This document shows positions 1-7,421 of a stretch of 17,828 nt of DNA, one piece after another. Made by a program: the position numbers and the translations under genes. The notes under the pieces were generated by a model. The model made no database searches. It saw only the letters and a list, made by a program, of their open reading frames with translations, and was not told the DNA's origin. Source of the DNA: an uncultured Eubacterium sp. (GTDB lineage Bacteria > Bacillota > Clostridia > Peptostreptococcales > Anaerovoracaceae); the NCBI GenBank assembly GCA_905193765.1, contig CAJJPZ010000028.1:1-17828 (forward strand), in the 5' to 3' direction. The first letter of the stretch is position 1; each line of letters begins with the position of its first letter.

Positions 1-2
1 TG

Positions 3-824
3 GATATCACAAGGGTGGTTGCGGAAGCGGACAGACGCATATGTCTTGGCAATATAGAATATCACTATTTTGCAGGGTATTCAGGAGGAGCCAAAGCAAT
101 AATGCCCGGTGTATCGACGCCGGCAGCTATACAGGCCAACCACAGCATGATGGTGCAGGAAAAGGCACACGCCGGGAATATAAAAGATAATCCGATCAGG
201 AAGGATCTGGAGGAAGCGGCAGCCATGTGCGGCGTGGATTTTATAGTGAATGTGGTGCTGAATGAACATAAAGAGATCATAAAGGCAGTAGCAGGTGATC
301 TTACGGAAGCGCATCGGGAGGGGTGCAGGTTCCTTGACAGCCTGTATCAGGTCGAGATCTCTGAAAAGGCGGATATCGTCATAGTTTCACAGGGCGGAGC
401 ACCGAAAGATCTGAATCTGTACCAGACCCAGAAAGCTCTGGATAACTCGAAACACGCGGTAAAAGACGGCGGTACGGTCATACTTGCAGGATCATGCAGA
501 GAAGGACTGGGACAGGCTGTTTTTCAGGAATGGATGACAGAAGCAGACGAGCCTGCGGATCTGATCAGAAGAGTAAAGGAAAACTTCAGACTCGGAGGAC
601 ATAAAGCCGCAGCAATAGCTATGGTCCTGGAGAAAGCAGACATATATCTTGTGTCTGAGATGGAAAGTGGATTTGTAAAAAGTATATTCATGGAACCATA
701 CAGTGATCTGCAGACAGCATTCGATGATGCGATAGCAAAATACGGATCGGATGCAAAGGTGATAGTTATGCCATACGGAGGTTCGACATTGCCCAAAGTG
801 ACGAAGAATACAGGAGGGATCTAA
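3..824 (+). CDS. larA: Nickel-dependent 2-hydroxyacid racemase, LarA family (5' truncated)
   Basis: This is the C-terminal two thirds (about 273 residues) of a LarA-type enzyme, which racemises 2-hydroxyacids with a pincer nickel cofactor. The reading frame is open to the window edge, so the true start lies upstream and the in-frame GTG at 15 is not a start. Counting from that GTG, the motif YHYFAGYSGGAKAIMPG carries His17 and Lys27, and ANHSMM carries His43. Their spacing equals that of the cofactor-binding His174, Lys184 and His200 of Lactobacillus plantarum LarA. A later LYQTQK (residues 135-140) matches the Tyr-Gln-x-x-Lys near the substrate. The family includes racemases for lactate, malate and other hydroxyacids. 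The next gene is a malic enzyme whose start overlaps this stop by one base, so malate is an attractive substrate, but that is inference. No larB, larC or larE is visible. Family assignment is secure; substrate is not. Confidence 0.93.
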   Translation, partial: DITRVVAEADRRICLGNIEYHYFAGYSGGAKAIMPGVSTPAAIQANHSMMVQEKAHAGNIKDNPIRKDLEEAAAMCGVDFIVNVVLNEHKEIIKAVAGDLTEAHREGCRFLDSLYQVEISEKADIVIVSQGGAPKDLNLYQTQKALDNSKHAVKDGGTVILAGSCREGLGQAVFQEWMTEADEPADLIRRVKENFRLGGHKAAAIAMVLEKADIYLVSEMESGFVKSIFMEPYSDLQTAFDDAIAKYGSDAKVIVMPYGGSTLPKVTKNTGGI

Positions 825-2002
825 TGGATTACGCAAAGGAATCATTAAGATTACATGAAGAGTGGAAAGGAAAGATAGAGGTGGTGGCAACAGTGCCGGT
901 GAAGACGAAAGATGATCTTTCGCTGGCATATACACCGGGTGTAGCGCAGCCTTGCCTCGAGATCCAGAAAGACATAGAGAAAAGCTATGAGCTTACAAGA
1001 AGATGGAACATGTGTGCTGTCGTGACAGATGGCTCAGCTGTACTTGGACTGGGGGACATAGGCCCCGAAGCAGGGATGCCGGTCATGGAAGGCAAATGTG
1101 TACTTTTTAAGGCGTTTGCAGATGTGGATGCTTTCCCTATATGTGTGAAGTCAAAAGACGTAGACGAAATAGTCGACACGATATATATGATATCAGGGTC
1201 TTTCGGAGGCATAAATCTGGAAGATATATCAGCACCAAGGTGTTTTGAAATAGAGAAAAAACTAAAAGAAAAATGCGATATACCGATTTTCCATGACGAT
1301 CAGCATGGGACAGCGGTGATCACACTGGCAGGGCTCACCAACGCACTCAAGGTCACAGGAAAAAGGAAAGAGGACATAAAGATAGTGACCTCAGGAGCGG
1401 GCGCTGCAGCGATCTCAATAACGAAGCTCCTGCTTTCAGCAGGATACAGGAACATTATCATGACGGACAGAAGAGGGGCTATATACAAGGGAAGAGAAGA
1501 AGGCATGAGCTGGATAAAGAATGAGATGGCTGAAGTGACAAATCCTGAAAGGCGTTCGGGAAGCCTTGCTGATGTGATAAAGGGTGCTGATGTATTCATC
1601 GGAGTATCGGCGCCGGGGCTTGTCACTGCGGATATGGTCAGGAGCATGAACAAGGATGCGATAATATTTGCATGCGCTAATCCGACGCCTGAAATATTCC
1701 CTGATGATGCAAAGGCAGCAGGGGCAGCAGTAATAGCTACAGGCAGATCGGATTTTCCTAACCAGATAAACAATGTGCTGGCATTTCCGGGGATATTCAG
1801 AGGGACCTTCGACGCTCATGCAAAAGATATAAATGAGGAGATGAAGATGGCAGCAGCAGAAGCTCTTGCCGGCCTGATCCAGGATGATGAACTCAGTGCA
1901 GACTATATAATACCAAAGGCATTCGATCCGAGGGTAGGCCCGGCAGTTGCGGCAGCAGTTGCAGAAGCAGCCCGGAAATCGGGTGCTGTGAAAAAAAGGT
2001 AG
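824..2002 (+). CDS. Malic enzyme, short bacterial form (oxaloacetate-decarboxylating malate dehydrogenase)
   Basis: The 392-residue protein should oxidise and decarboxylate L-malate to pyruvate and CO2 with NAD or NADP, in the cytoplasm. Visible family motifs are AYTPGVAQPC with the catalytic-type Tyr at 36, PVMEGKCVLFKAFADVDAFP with the conserved Lys at 91, the metal-ligand pair in NLEDISAPR (Glu133, Asp134), FHDDQHGTA at 157-164, the Rossmann glycine motif SGAGAAA near 190-196, and ACANPTPE. Length fits the single-domain bacterial malic enzymes of about 390-410 residues; there is no phosphotransacetylase-like extension. The ATG overlaps the TAA of the racemase (TAATG), and GGAGGG sits 812-817 inside the upstream gene, so the two are almost certainly translated from one message. 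Cofactor preference cannot be read with confidence. Confidence 0.97.
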   Translation: MDYAKESLRLHEEWKGKIEVVATVPVKTKDDLSLAYTPGVAQPCLEIQKDIEKSYELTRRWNMCAVVTDGSAVLGLGDIGPEAGMPVMEGKCVLFKAFADVDAFPICVKSKDVDEIVDTIYMISGSFGGINLEDISAPRCFEIEKKLKEKCDIPIFHDDQHGTAVITLAGLTNALKVTGKRKEDIKIVTSGAGAAAISITKLLLSAGYRNIIMTDRRGAIYKGREEGMSWIKNEMAEVTNPERRSGSLADVIKGADVFIGVSAPGLVTADMVRSMNKDAIIFACANPTPEIFPDDAKAAGAAVIATGRSDFPNQINNVLAFPGIFRGTFDAHAKDINEEMKMAAAEALAGLIQDDELSADYIIPKAFDPRVGPAVAAAVAEAARKSGAVKKR

Positions 2003-2025
2003 AAACTACTTATAGCAAATATATG

Positions 2026-2060
2026 AAAGGACTCAGCATCGATCTACGGCTGAGTCTTTT
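2026..2060. terminator. Hairpin terminator between malic enzyme and hypF
   Basis: GACTCAGC (2030-2037) pairs perfectly with GCTGAGTC (2049-2056) around an 11-base loop, followed by TTTT. It lies 23 bases after the malic enzyme stop and should end that forward transcript. The reverse-strand hypF stop codon (2044-2046) lies in the loop, so the right arm also encodes the last few HypF residues. The U-run on the reverse strand is short (CTTT), so termination of hypF there is less certain. Confidence 0.8.
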
Positions 2061-4344
2061 CACTGTGCATCGCTATATACGCCTGTCCCAGGGCGAGGCC
2101 GCCGTCATTGGGACTGACGGAGATGTTGTAGTACGGGGTGAATCCGCTGCTGCGGAGCTTTGCCAGGGTGCTTTCCATGAGGACCTTGTTCTGGAAAGTG
2201 CCGCCGGTAAGGGCTACCTGATGTGCGCCGTACTCGCTTCTTGCGGCGATACACTGTTCAACTATCATGTCTGTTATCCTGTTGTGGAAGGAAAGCGCCA
2301 GATCGCACTGACGTGATGCGCCGGGATGTTTCAGGGCAAAAGCCGCAGCGTCTTCCAGCATGATAGCGCACTGTCCTTCGTAATCGTTATATGTCTTTAT
2401 GCCAAGGAGCGCCGATACCCCGTCGAAAAGGCGGCCCATGCTGGAACTGCGCATCGTGTTTATGCTGTTCTCTATGGCTTTTAGCGCAGTGGAGGCGTTG
2501 GGAAGATCGAGTACGGAGCCTCTGCCGTATTCGATGATATCGGAAATATCTACAGGGATCTCATGACACGATGATGCGTCTGAGGCATGTGACATATAGC
2601 CGGTGTCAAATGCATGTATATAACCCAGCGCCGACCGCATCGCATCTTTTGCAGATGAGTCGCCGCCGATAAGATCAACGTATTTAAGATGGGAGATGCG
2701 GCGGGAGTCGCCTTTATTGCACAGGAAGAATTCCCCACCCCATACAGCGCCATCAGTGCCGTATCCTGTACCGTCGAAACTTATGCCGATGACGTCGCCG
2801 TCAAGATCGTTTTCAGCGATCACTGAAGCTACATGAGCGTGGTGATGCTGTACTTTTATCAGGGGTATATCATGTTCAGCCGAATATCGTTCTGCAAAAC
2901 CGGTCGTAAAATACAGCGGGTGCATATCGCACACTATAAGCTCGGGTTTTATCCTGAACAGATTCTCCATGTGCCGGAGACTTTCCTCGTACAGCGTCTG
3001 ATTTTCGATGGTGTCCATATCGCCGAAATACTGGCTGACATATGCGAAGCTGTCTTTTGTCAGGGCAAATGAATTCTTGAGCTGGCCGCCTGTGGCAAAT
3101 ACAGAACCTCTGCCTGAGTTCATATAAAGAGGAACAGGTGCATATCCCTTGGAACGTCTTATCATCTGCGGCTGGTCGTCTATGACTCTTGCAACGGAGT
3201 CGTCGGCACGCAGCAGGATGCGGCGGGTATTGTACAGTACTCCGTCTATGAGTGGTTCTTTTTCGAACATGTCGAACATTTCGGACTCATCTTTTATCAT
3301 TGGCATGTCAGACAGATTGGCACTCGTGAATATCAGAGGACTTATGCGGTCCAGCAGCATATACTGCGCAGCGAAACTGGGAAGAAAAGAACCTATAAAA
3401 CGACTACTGTTTATTTCGGCGCTGTCTGATTCTCGGTGTTCAAGCAGGATGATCGGACGTGCAGATGAACTTATGAGTTTCGTTTCGGTGTCGCTGATAT
3501 AGCTGAATGACCTTATCTCATCGAGGTCTCTGAACATGACTGCAAAGGGTTTGCTTTCGCGTTTTTTTATGGTACGGAGTTTAAGCACAGCTTCATCGCA
3601 TAACGGATCAGCGACCAGATTATAGCCTCCGACACTTTTGAATGCGATGACACCGCCGTTTTTCAGGATGTCTGCTGCACTGTCAAGTATCGCTGAATTA
3701 CGTGATCTGTGTTCATCTCCTGTCATATCCTCAGGGACATATGTCATGTCGCAGGATGTAGTCCTTGTTTTCCAGAGCAGCTGAGGTCCGCATCCATGGC
3801 ACGATATGGTCTGGGCATGGTGGCGCCTGTCATGCAGGTCCGTATACTGATCCTCACAGTATCTGCACATAGGAAAATCCACCATAGATGTATTTTCCCT
3901 GTCATAGGGAATATGGTCTATGATGGTGTATCTGGGGCCGCAGACCATGCAGCTTATGAACGGATGCTGGTATCTGGTATCATGTCTGTCATAAAGTTCT
4001 CTGAGGCAGTCCGGGCATATTGCAAGGTCGGCCGGTATCATGGCTGCCTCATCATCTCCGCGGTCGCTGCTGATTATCGTAAAACCGATGTATTCTCTGA
4101 ATTCTGAAGGAGACCGCCTGATGTGGACGATCTCCGCAGGTTCTGGTTTGTCAGCTATGAGTCTGTCTATGAAATATGTGATGCGTTCTGCGGTATCAGT
4201 GACATTTATCTCAACAAGGCCGCCTATATTCAGGACTTCGCCTTTCATACCGAGAGCTTCTGCTGTTTTGGCAACATAGGGTCTGAATCCGACACCCTGG
4301 ACTATTCCCCACAGCTTAATTTTTTCGCTCTGTCTGTCAGCCAC
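2044..4344 (-). CDS. hypF: HypF, carbamoyltransferase for [NiFe]-hydrogenase maturation
   Basis: HypF uses carbamoyl phosphate and ATP to make the thiocarboxamide on HypE that becomes the cyanide ligands of the [NiFe] centre. All domains are present in 766 residues: acylphosphatase-like at about 8-95 with GIVQGVGFRPYV (Arg21); four CxxC pairs for two zinc fingers (Cys110/113, 132/135, 160/163, 182/185); a YrdC-like domain from about 217 with KSVGGYNL, KRESKPFAVM and FTSANLSDMPM; and a Kae1-like domain with VQHHHAH (498-504), ISFDGTGYGTDGAVWGGEF and LTGGTFQNKVLMES. I take the GTG at 4344 as the start: GAGGAGG lies just upstream (about 4352-4358) and the acylphosphatase domain begins eight residues later. 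The first 43 bases overlap the 3' end of hypB, which suggests translational coupling. It is the last gene of the hypABF unit. Confidence 0.97.
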   Translation of the reverse strand: MADRQSEKIKLWGIVQGVGFRPYVAKTAEALGMKGEVLNIGGLVEINVTDTAERITYFIDRLIADKPEPAEIVHIRRSPSEFREYIGFTIISSDRGDDEAAMIPADLAICPDCLRELYDRHDTRYQHPFISCMVCGPRYTIIDHIPYDRENTSMVDFPMCRYCEDQYTDLHDRRHHAQTISCHGCGPQLLWKTRTTSCDMTYVPEDMTGDEHRSRNSAILDSAADILKNGGVIAFKSVGGYNLVADPLCDEAVLKLRTIKKRESKPFAVMFRDLDEIRSFSYISDTETKLISSSARPIILLEHRESDSAEINSSRFIGSFLPSFAAQYMLLDRISPLIFTSANLSDMPMIKDESEMFDMFEKEPLIDGVLYNTRRILLRADDSVARVIDDQPQMIRRSKGYAPVPLYMNSGRGSVFATGGQLKNSFALTKDSFAYVSQYFGDMDTIENQTLYEESLRHMENLFRIKPELIVCDMHPLYFTTGFAERYSAEHDIPLIKVQHHHAHVASVIAENDLDGDVIGISFDGTGYGTDGAVWGGEFFLCNKGDSRRISHLKYVDLIGGDSSAKDAMRSALGYIHAFDTGYMSHASDASSCHEIPVDISDIIEYGRGSVLDLPNASTALKAIENSINTMRSSSMGRLFDGVSALLGIKTYNDYEGQCAIMLEDAAAFALKHPGASRQCDLALSFHNRITDMIVEQCIAARSEYGAHQVALTGGTFQNKVLMESTLAKLRSSGFTPYYNISVSPNDGGLALGQAYIAMHSEKTQP

Positions 4345-4970
4345 TTCGCAACCTCCTCGAAACCTTCGCCGGTTTTGCCGGAAACCTTTATTACCGGCGC
4401 GTCTTTATTGAGCGCGCGAACGCCTTTCATAAAGAACTCTTCATCGAAGTCGAGGTAAGGTATGAGATCGACTTTGTTTATAAGTATGATGTCGGCTTTT
4501 TCAAAAGCGAGGGGATACTTGTACGGTTTGTCGCTGCCTTCGGTAACTGTGGATATGAGCATCATAACGTGCTCTCCGATACTGAATTCCGCAGGGCATA
4601 CGAGGTTGCCGATGTTCTCGATAAACAGTATACCGGGCTCTTTGAATTCTATATGGCCTGTCATATGCTCTATCATCGGTGCATCCAGGTGACATTCACC
4701 GTGGGTGTTGATCTGATGAGTCTCTATACCCAGTTCATTGAGGTTCTTCGTATCGATGTCGGATTCGATGTCGCCTTCGATGACATACGGCTTGAGCTCC
4801 AGATGCTTCACGAGATTCCTGAGAGTAGTCGTTTTTCCTACGCCGGGAGCTCCCATTTCATTTACTACGAGAACACCGTGAGCAGTCATGTGTTCGTTTA
4901 TATGTTCTGCTATATGGTCGTTTTCGTCGAGTATTCCTTCCATGACATTTATTTTTCTGATATCGTGCAT
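4302..4970 (-). CDS. hypB: HypB, nickel-inserting GTPase for hydrogenase maturation
   Basis: HypB is the cytoplasmic GTPase that works with HypA to deliver nickel to the hydrogenase large subunit. The 222 residues show the P-loop GAPGVGKTT (40-48), GDIESDIDT (65-73), the metal-site motif GECHLDA (Cys92, His93), ENIGNLVCPAEF, and the guanine-specificity motif NKVDL. The protein begins directly with the short amphipathic segment before the G domain; it has neither the N-terminal CxxCGC nickel motif nor a histidine-rich stretch seen in some homologues, so it is probably the minimal non-storing type. GGAGG lies a few bases before the ATG. It follows hypA after 57 bases and overlaps hypF by 43 bases. 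Confidence 0.97.
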   Translation of the reverse strand: MHDIRKINVMEGILDENDHIAEHINEHMTAHGVLVVNEMGAPGVGKTTTLRNLVKHLELKPYVIEGDIESDIDTKNLNELGIETHQINTHGECHLDAPMIEHMTGHIEFKEPGILFIENIGNLVCPAEFSIGEHVMMLISTVTEGSDKPYKYPLAFEKADIILINKVDLIPYLDFDEEFFMKGVRALNKDAPVIKVSGKTGEGFEEVAKWLTDRAKKLSCGE

Positions 4971-5027
4971 TTTTTTCCTCCGTTGTTTCCTGGTTTTAAC
5001 AAGATAAGTTATATTATATATGAAGTG

Positions 5028-5369
5028 TTATTCGATTTCGATACTTTCTATATAAAATTCTTTGCCTATATCGGTAGGTTCACCCTGGCCTCCGCATTCG
5101 GGGCAGTCGAAAGTCAGCGGCCGTTTCTTGAAAAGTGTACCGCATTCAGGACACTTGAGCTTAGGCTCTATGTGTTCGATCTCCACGACAGCGCCTTCGC
5201 ATACAGTGCCCTGGGAAATGATATCGAAGTACATCTGTACCGATTCGCCTACATATCCGGAATAATCACCTATGACAAGATTGACTTTCAGGACTTTGCT
5301 GCCTCCCGATTCACGACAGTGCTTTTCAGCTATTTTAATGATCTGCTGAGTGATGGGGTATTCGTGCAT
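5028..5369 (-). CDS. hypA: HypA, nickel metallochaperone for hydrogenase maturation
   Basis: HypA binds nickel through its N-terminal Met-His-Glu and hands it on with HypB. The 113-residue protein starts MHEYPITQQI, so the required His2 and Glu3 are present. The zinc domain is complete with Cys73/Cys76 (KCPECG) and Cys89/Cys92 (DCPECGG). Length matches the family (about 113-117). GAGG lies upstream of the ATG in a GTGAGGAAATC context. It is the first gene of the reverse hypABF unit and its leader runs from a candidate promoter at 5437-5465. UreE or other nickel partners are not seen here. Confidence 0.97.
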   Translation of the reverse strand: MHEYPITQQIIKIAEKHCRESGGSKVLKVNLVIGDYSGYVGESVQMYFDIISQGTVCEGAVVEIEHIEPKLKCPECGTLFKKRPLTFDCPECGGQGEPTDIGKEFYIESIEIE

Positions 5370-5436
5370 ATGATTTCCTCACTTCCATTGTCAGAATATA
5401 ATGAAATTATGACAAAAAACAAATTTTCTTTTCTAT

Positions 5437-5465
5437 ATTATAGTGCTTTTTATGGAAATGTACAA
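5437..5465 (-). promoter_or_regulatory. Candidate sigma-A promoter for hypABF
   Basis: On the reverse strand a perfect TATAAT (5442-5437) is preceded after 17 bases by TTGTAC (5465-5460), a weak -35. Transcription would begin near 5430 and leave a leader of about 60 bases before hypA. The surrounding 225-base gap is very AT-rich, and other -10 look-alikes exist, so the choice is tentative. Confidence 0.5.
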
Positions 5466-5522
5466 ATTATTTTTATAAACAAAAAAATGTTGAATTCTTT
5501 ATGCTTAATAACATATAATTCG

Positions 5523-5551
5523 TTGACAAATCACATTGTGCCCAATATAAT
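5523..5551 (+). promoter_or_regulatory. Consensus sigma-A promoter for the symporter gene
   Basis: TTGACA (5523-5528), a 17-base spacer and TATAAT (5546-5551) match the housekeeping consensus at all twelve positions. The start point should be near 5558, giving a leader of about 57 bases to the TTG start codon. A perfect promoter with no obvious operator implies strong basal transcription. Confidence 0.9.
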
Positions 5552-5558
5552 AGAGGTT

Positions 5559-5573
5559 GTCTCAAAAAGAGAC
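5559..5573 (+). other. Small hairpin at the predicted 5' end of the symporter mRNA
   Basis: GTCTC (5559-5563) and GAGAC (5569-5573) form a five-pair stem with an AAAAA loop. It begins within a base or two of the predicted transcription start. Such 5'-terminal hairpins can protect mRNA from decay; that role is inferred. The following run is AT-rich but not a clean U-tract, so I do not call it a terminator. Confidence 0.4.
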
Positions 5574-5614
5574 GTATCATTATTATTATTTATTTTTGAG
5601 GAGTGTGAAATATC

Positions 5615-7117
5615 TTGAGAGATCAATGGAACAACAAACTGGGCTTCCTGCTTGCAGCGATAGGCTCAGCAGTAGGTCTCGGCAACCTGTGGAGATTCCC
5701 GTATGTTGCTGCGACCAATGGCGGCGGCGCTTTTCTGGTGCCTTACTTCTTCGCTATAATAACAGCGGGCATACCTATTCTTATACTTGAATATACAATG
5801 GGTAAGACATACAGAGGCGGAGCACCTGTTACATGGGCAAGAATAAACCGTAAGTTCGAATGGCTGGGATGGTTCCAGGCAATCGTTGCATTCGTAATAG
5901 GTACATATTATTTCGCTATAATCGTATGGGTACTGAGCTATGTGGGATTCTCCTTCACACAGGCATGGGGATCCGATCCTTCATCGTTCTTTGTGGAATA
6001 TCTCGGACTTACAGACAGTGCTCTGAACTTCGGTGGAATAAGGACGAACCTGATCATACCGTTCATAATAATATGGGCGATCGTTGCATTCGTAATGTAC
6101 AAGGGTGTAAGTAAAGGTATAGAGACGATCTGCAGGATATGTCTTCCTGTACTTATGGTTCTGACACTGATACTTGTTATAAGAGGTGTAACTCTTCCGG
6201 GAGCTGTTGACGGTCTGGAATACATGTTCAAGCCTGACTGGTCGAAGCTGATGGATTCCAGCGTATGGGTGGCTGCCTACGGACAGATCTTCTACAGTCT
6301 GTCCATCGGTTTTGCAATAATGCTGGCATATTCCAGCTACCTGCCTAGAGAAACAGACGTGGTCAACAGTGCGTTCATAACAGCTACAGCTAACCACGGA
6401 TTCGAAGTATTCGCAGGTATCGGCGTGTTCAGTATCATGGGCTTCATGGCAATGCAGCAGGGCGTTGCGGTAGAGGATGTCGCAGCGTCAGGTATCGGGC
6501 TGGCATTCATGACTTTCCCTACAGCTATCAGTGAGCTTCCGGCTCTGAATGCACTGTTTGGCGTATGCTTCTTCGGAGCGCTGCTGACAGCAGGTATCAC
6601 ATCGATGGTATCGATACTTCAGGCCGTTATATCGTCATTCCACGACAAGTTCGACATAGAGCACAAGCGAGCGGTAACTCTCGTACTGGTGCCTACGTTC
6701 CTGATAAGTATACTGTTCATCACAGGTGCAGGAATGAACATACTGGATATCGTCGATGCGTTCATAAACAATATCGGCGTTGCTACAGGCGGACTTATCG
6801 AGGTAATACTGATCACAAGGTTCTTCAATCCTGAGAAACTCAGACAGGAAGCGAATGAATTCTCGAATTTCAGTATAGGAAAATGGTGGATCTACTCGCT
6901 GAAGGTAGTTACGACTATCGTTCTGGGAGTGATGCTCTTCCTCAATACGAAAGACTTTGTCCTTAACGGATACGGGGAATATGCGAGTGCAGATGTCAAA
7001 ATCTTTGGATGGGGATGCATACTGTTTGTTGTAGTCGTAGCAGATGTTCTGAATACGATGAAAGGCAAGCCGGGATATGCAGACCTTGACAAAATTTCTC
7101 AGAAAGAGGTGGCATAA
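5615..7117 (+). CDS. Sodium:amino-acid symporter of the NSS (LeuT-fold) family
   Basis: This integral membrane protein of 500 residues should import an amino acid with sodium. The start of TM1 carries the NSS signature GSAVGLGNLWRFPYVAATNGGGAF at about 17-40, including the gate arginine of WRFP and the unwound glycine-rich segment that binds sodium and substrate; ten or more further hydrophobic segments follow, in the usual 11-12 helix pattern. The start is TTG at 5615: an in-frame TGA at 5606-5608 excludes any earlier start, and GAGGAG lies at 5598-5603. The gene is followed without a gap by a MetS-like small protein, the arrangement of the methionine/alanine importer MetPS of Corynebacterium glutamicum, so a neutral amino acid such as methionine or alanine is plausible. 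Substrate cannot be settled from sequence; tryptophan or tyrosine carriers of this family look similar. Confidence 0.95.
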   Translation: MRDQWNNKLGFLLAAIGSAVGLGNLWRFPYVAATNGGGAFLVPYFFAIITAGIPILILEYTMGKTYRGGAPVTWARINRKFEWLGWFQAIVAFVIGTYYFAIIVWVLSYVGFSFTQAWGSDPSSFFVEYLGLTDSALNFGGIRTNLIIPFIIIWAIVAFVMYKGVSKGIETICRICLPVLMVLTLILVIRGVTLPGAVDGLEYMFKPDWSKLMDSSVWVAAYGQIFYSLSIGFAIMLAYSSYLPRETDVVNSAFITATANHGFEVFAGIGVFSIMGFMAMQQGVAVEDVAASGIGLAFMTFPTAISELPALNALFGVCFFGALLTAGITSMVSILQAVISSFHDKFDIEHKRAVTLVLVPTFLISILFITGAGMNILDIVDAFINNIGVATGGLIEVILITRFFNPEKLRQEANEFSNFSIGKWWIYSLKVVTTIVLGVMLFLNTKDFVLNGYGEYASADVKIFGWGCILFVVVVADVLNTMKGKPGYADLDKISQKEVA

Positions 7118-7252
7118 ATGAGTACAAGTGCTATTATACTGATGGTGATCGGCTGTGCCGGGCTCTGGGGAGGATTCGGAGTCTCCTGCGCAATAGCTTT
7201 CAGATGCGAAAAAAGAAGGCAGGAAGAACAGGCGAAAGCCGAAAACAATTGA
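7118..7252 (+). CDS. metS: MetS-type small subunit of the NSS symporter (44 residues)
   Basis: The ATG lies directly after the symporter TAA, with AGAGGTGG just upstream. The predicted protein has one hydrophobic helix (about residues 4-28, starting TSAIILMVIGCAGLWGG) and then a highly charged tail rich in Lys, Arg, Glu and Gln. This is the pattern of the small MetS subunits that accompany NSS transporters: a short N-terminus, a helix with a TrpGlyGly kink, and a short cytoplasmic tail. In C. glutamicum the partner is needed for transport activity. The assignment rests on size, position and the helix motif; a generic one-helix protein cannot be excluded. Confidence 0.85.
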   Translation: MSTSAIILMVIGCAGLWGGFGVSCAIAFRCEKRRQEEQAKAENN

Positions 7253-7286
7253 TCATAAGGATATGACCATAACATTACAGAAATAA

Positions 7287-7332
7287 AAAAAGGACGGTTC
7301 ACCGCAGTATCAGACGGTCAGCCGTTCTTTTT
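7287..7332 (+). terminator. Intrinsic terminator after the symporter-metS unit
   Basis: AAAAAGGACGG (7287-7297) pairs with CCGTTCTTTTT (7322-7332) with one G-U pair, around a loop of about 24 bases that can itself fold. The right arm ends in TTTTT. It separates the symporter unit from the xpaC-hypCDE unit. The A-run on the left could also serve reverse transcription, but no reverse gene needs it. Confidence 0.82.
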
Positions 7333-7355
7333 GTATAATGGGGCAGCTGACTTTC

Positions 7356-7384
7356 TTGCAATATCATATGCATTGGGATATAAT
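7356..7384 (+). promoter_or_regulatory. Candidate sigma-A promoter for the xpaC-hypCDE unit
   Basis: TTGCAA (7356-7361), 17 bases, TATAAT (7379-7384). Start point near 7391, about 30 bases before the xpaC start codon, with GGAGGG between. The -35 matches the consensus at four of six positions. No better promoter is visible before hypC, so this may drive hypCDE too. Confidence 0.65.
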
Positions 7385-7421
7385 AAAATGTATATTCAGA
7401 TTTATGATAACGGAGGGAATG

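Noticed and set aside
492..935. Reverse open frame of 147 codons over the racemase and malic enzyme junction
   Set aside because: Antisense shadow of two strongly supported coding regions, with no family motif.
2023..2316. Forward frame of 97 codons after the malic enzyme
   Set aside because: It begins at the terminator and is antisense to the HypF C-terminus.
5370..5614. Possible FNR, Rex or NikR operator in the divergent hypA/symporter gap
   Set aside because: I looked for TTGAT-N4-ATCAA, TTGTG-N8-CACAA and GTATGA-type palindromes and found no convincing match; AT-rich near-matches are expected by chance.
4569..5618. Long forward open frame (349 codons) antisense to hypB, hypA and the intergenic gap
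   Set aside because: It runs opposite to two clear genes, is rich in Tyr/Phe/Ile from the antisense of their codons, crosses the promoter region, and has no recognisable domain or ribosome binding site.
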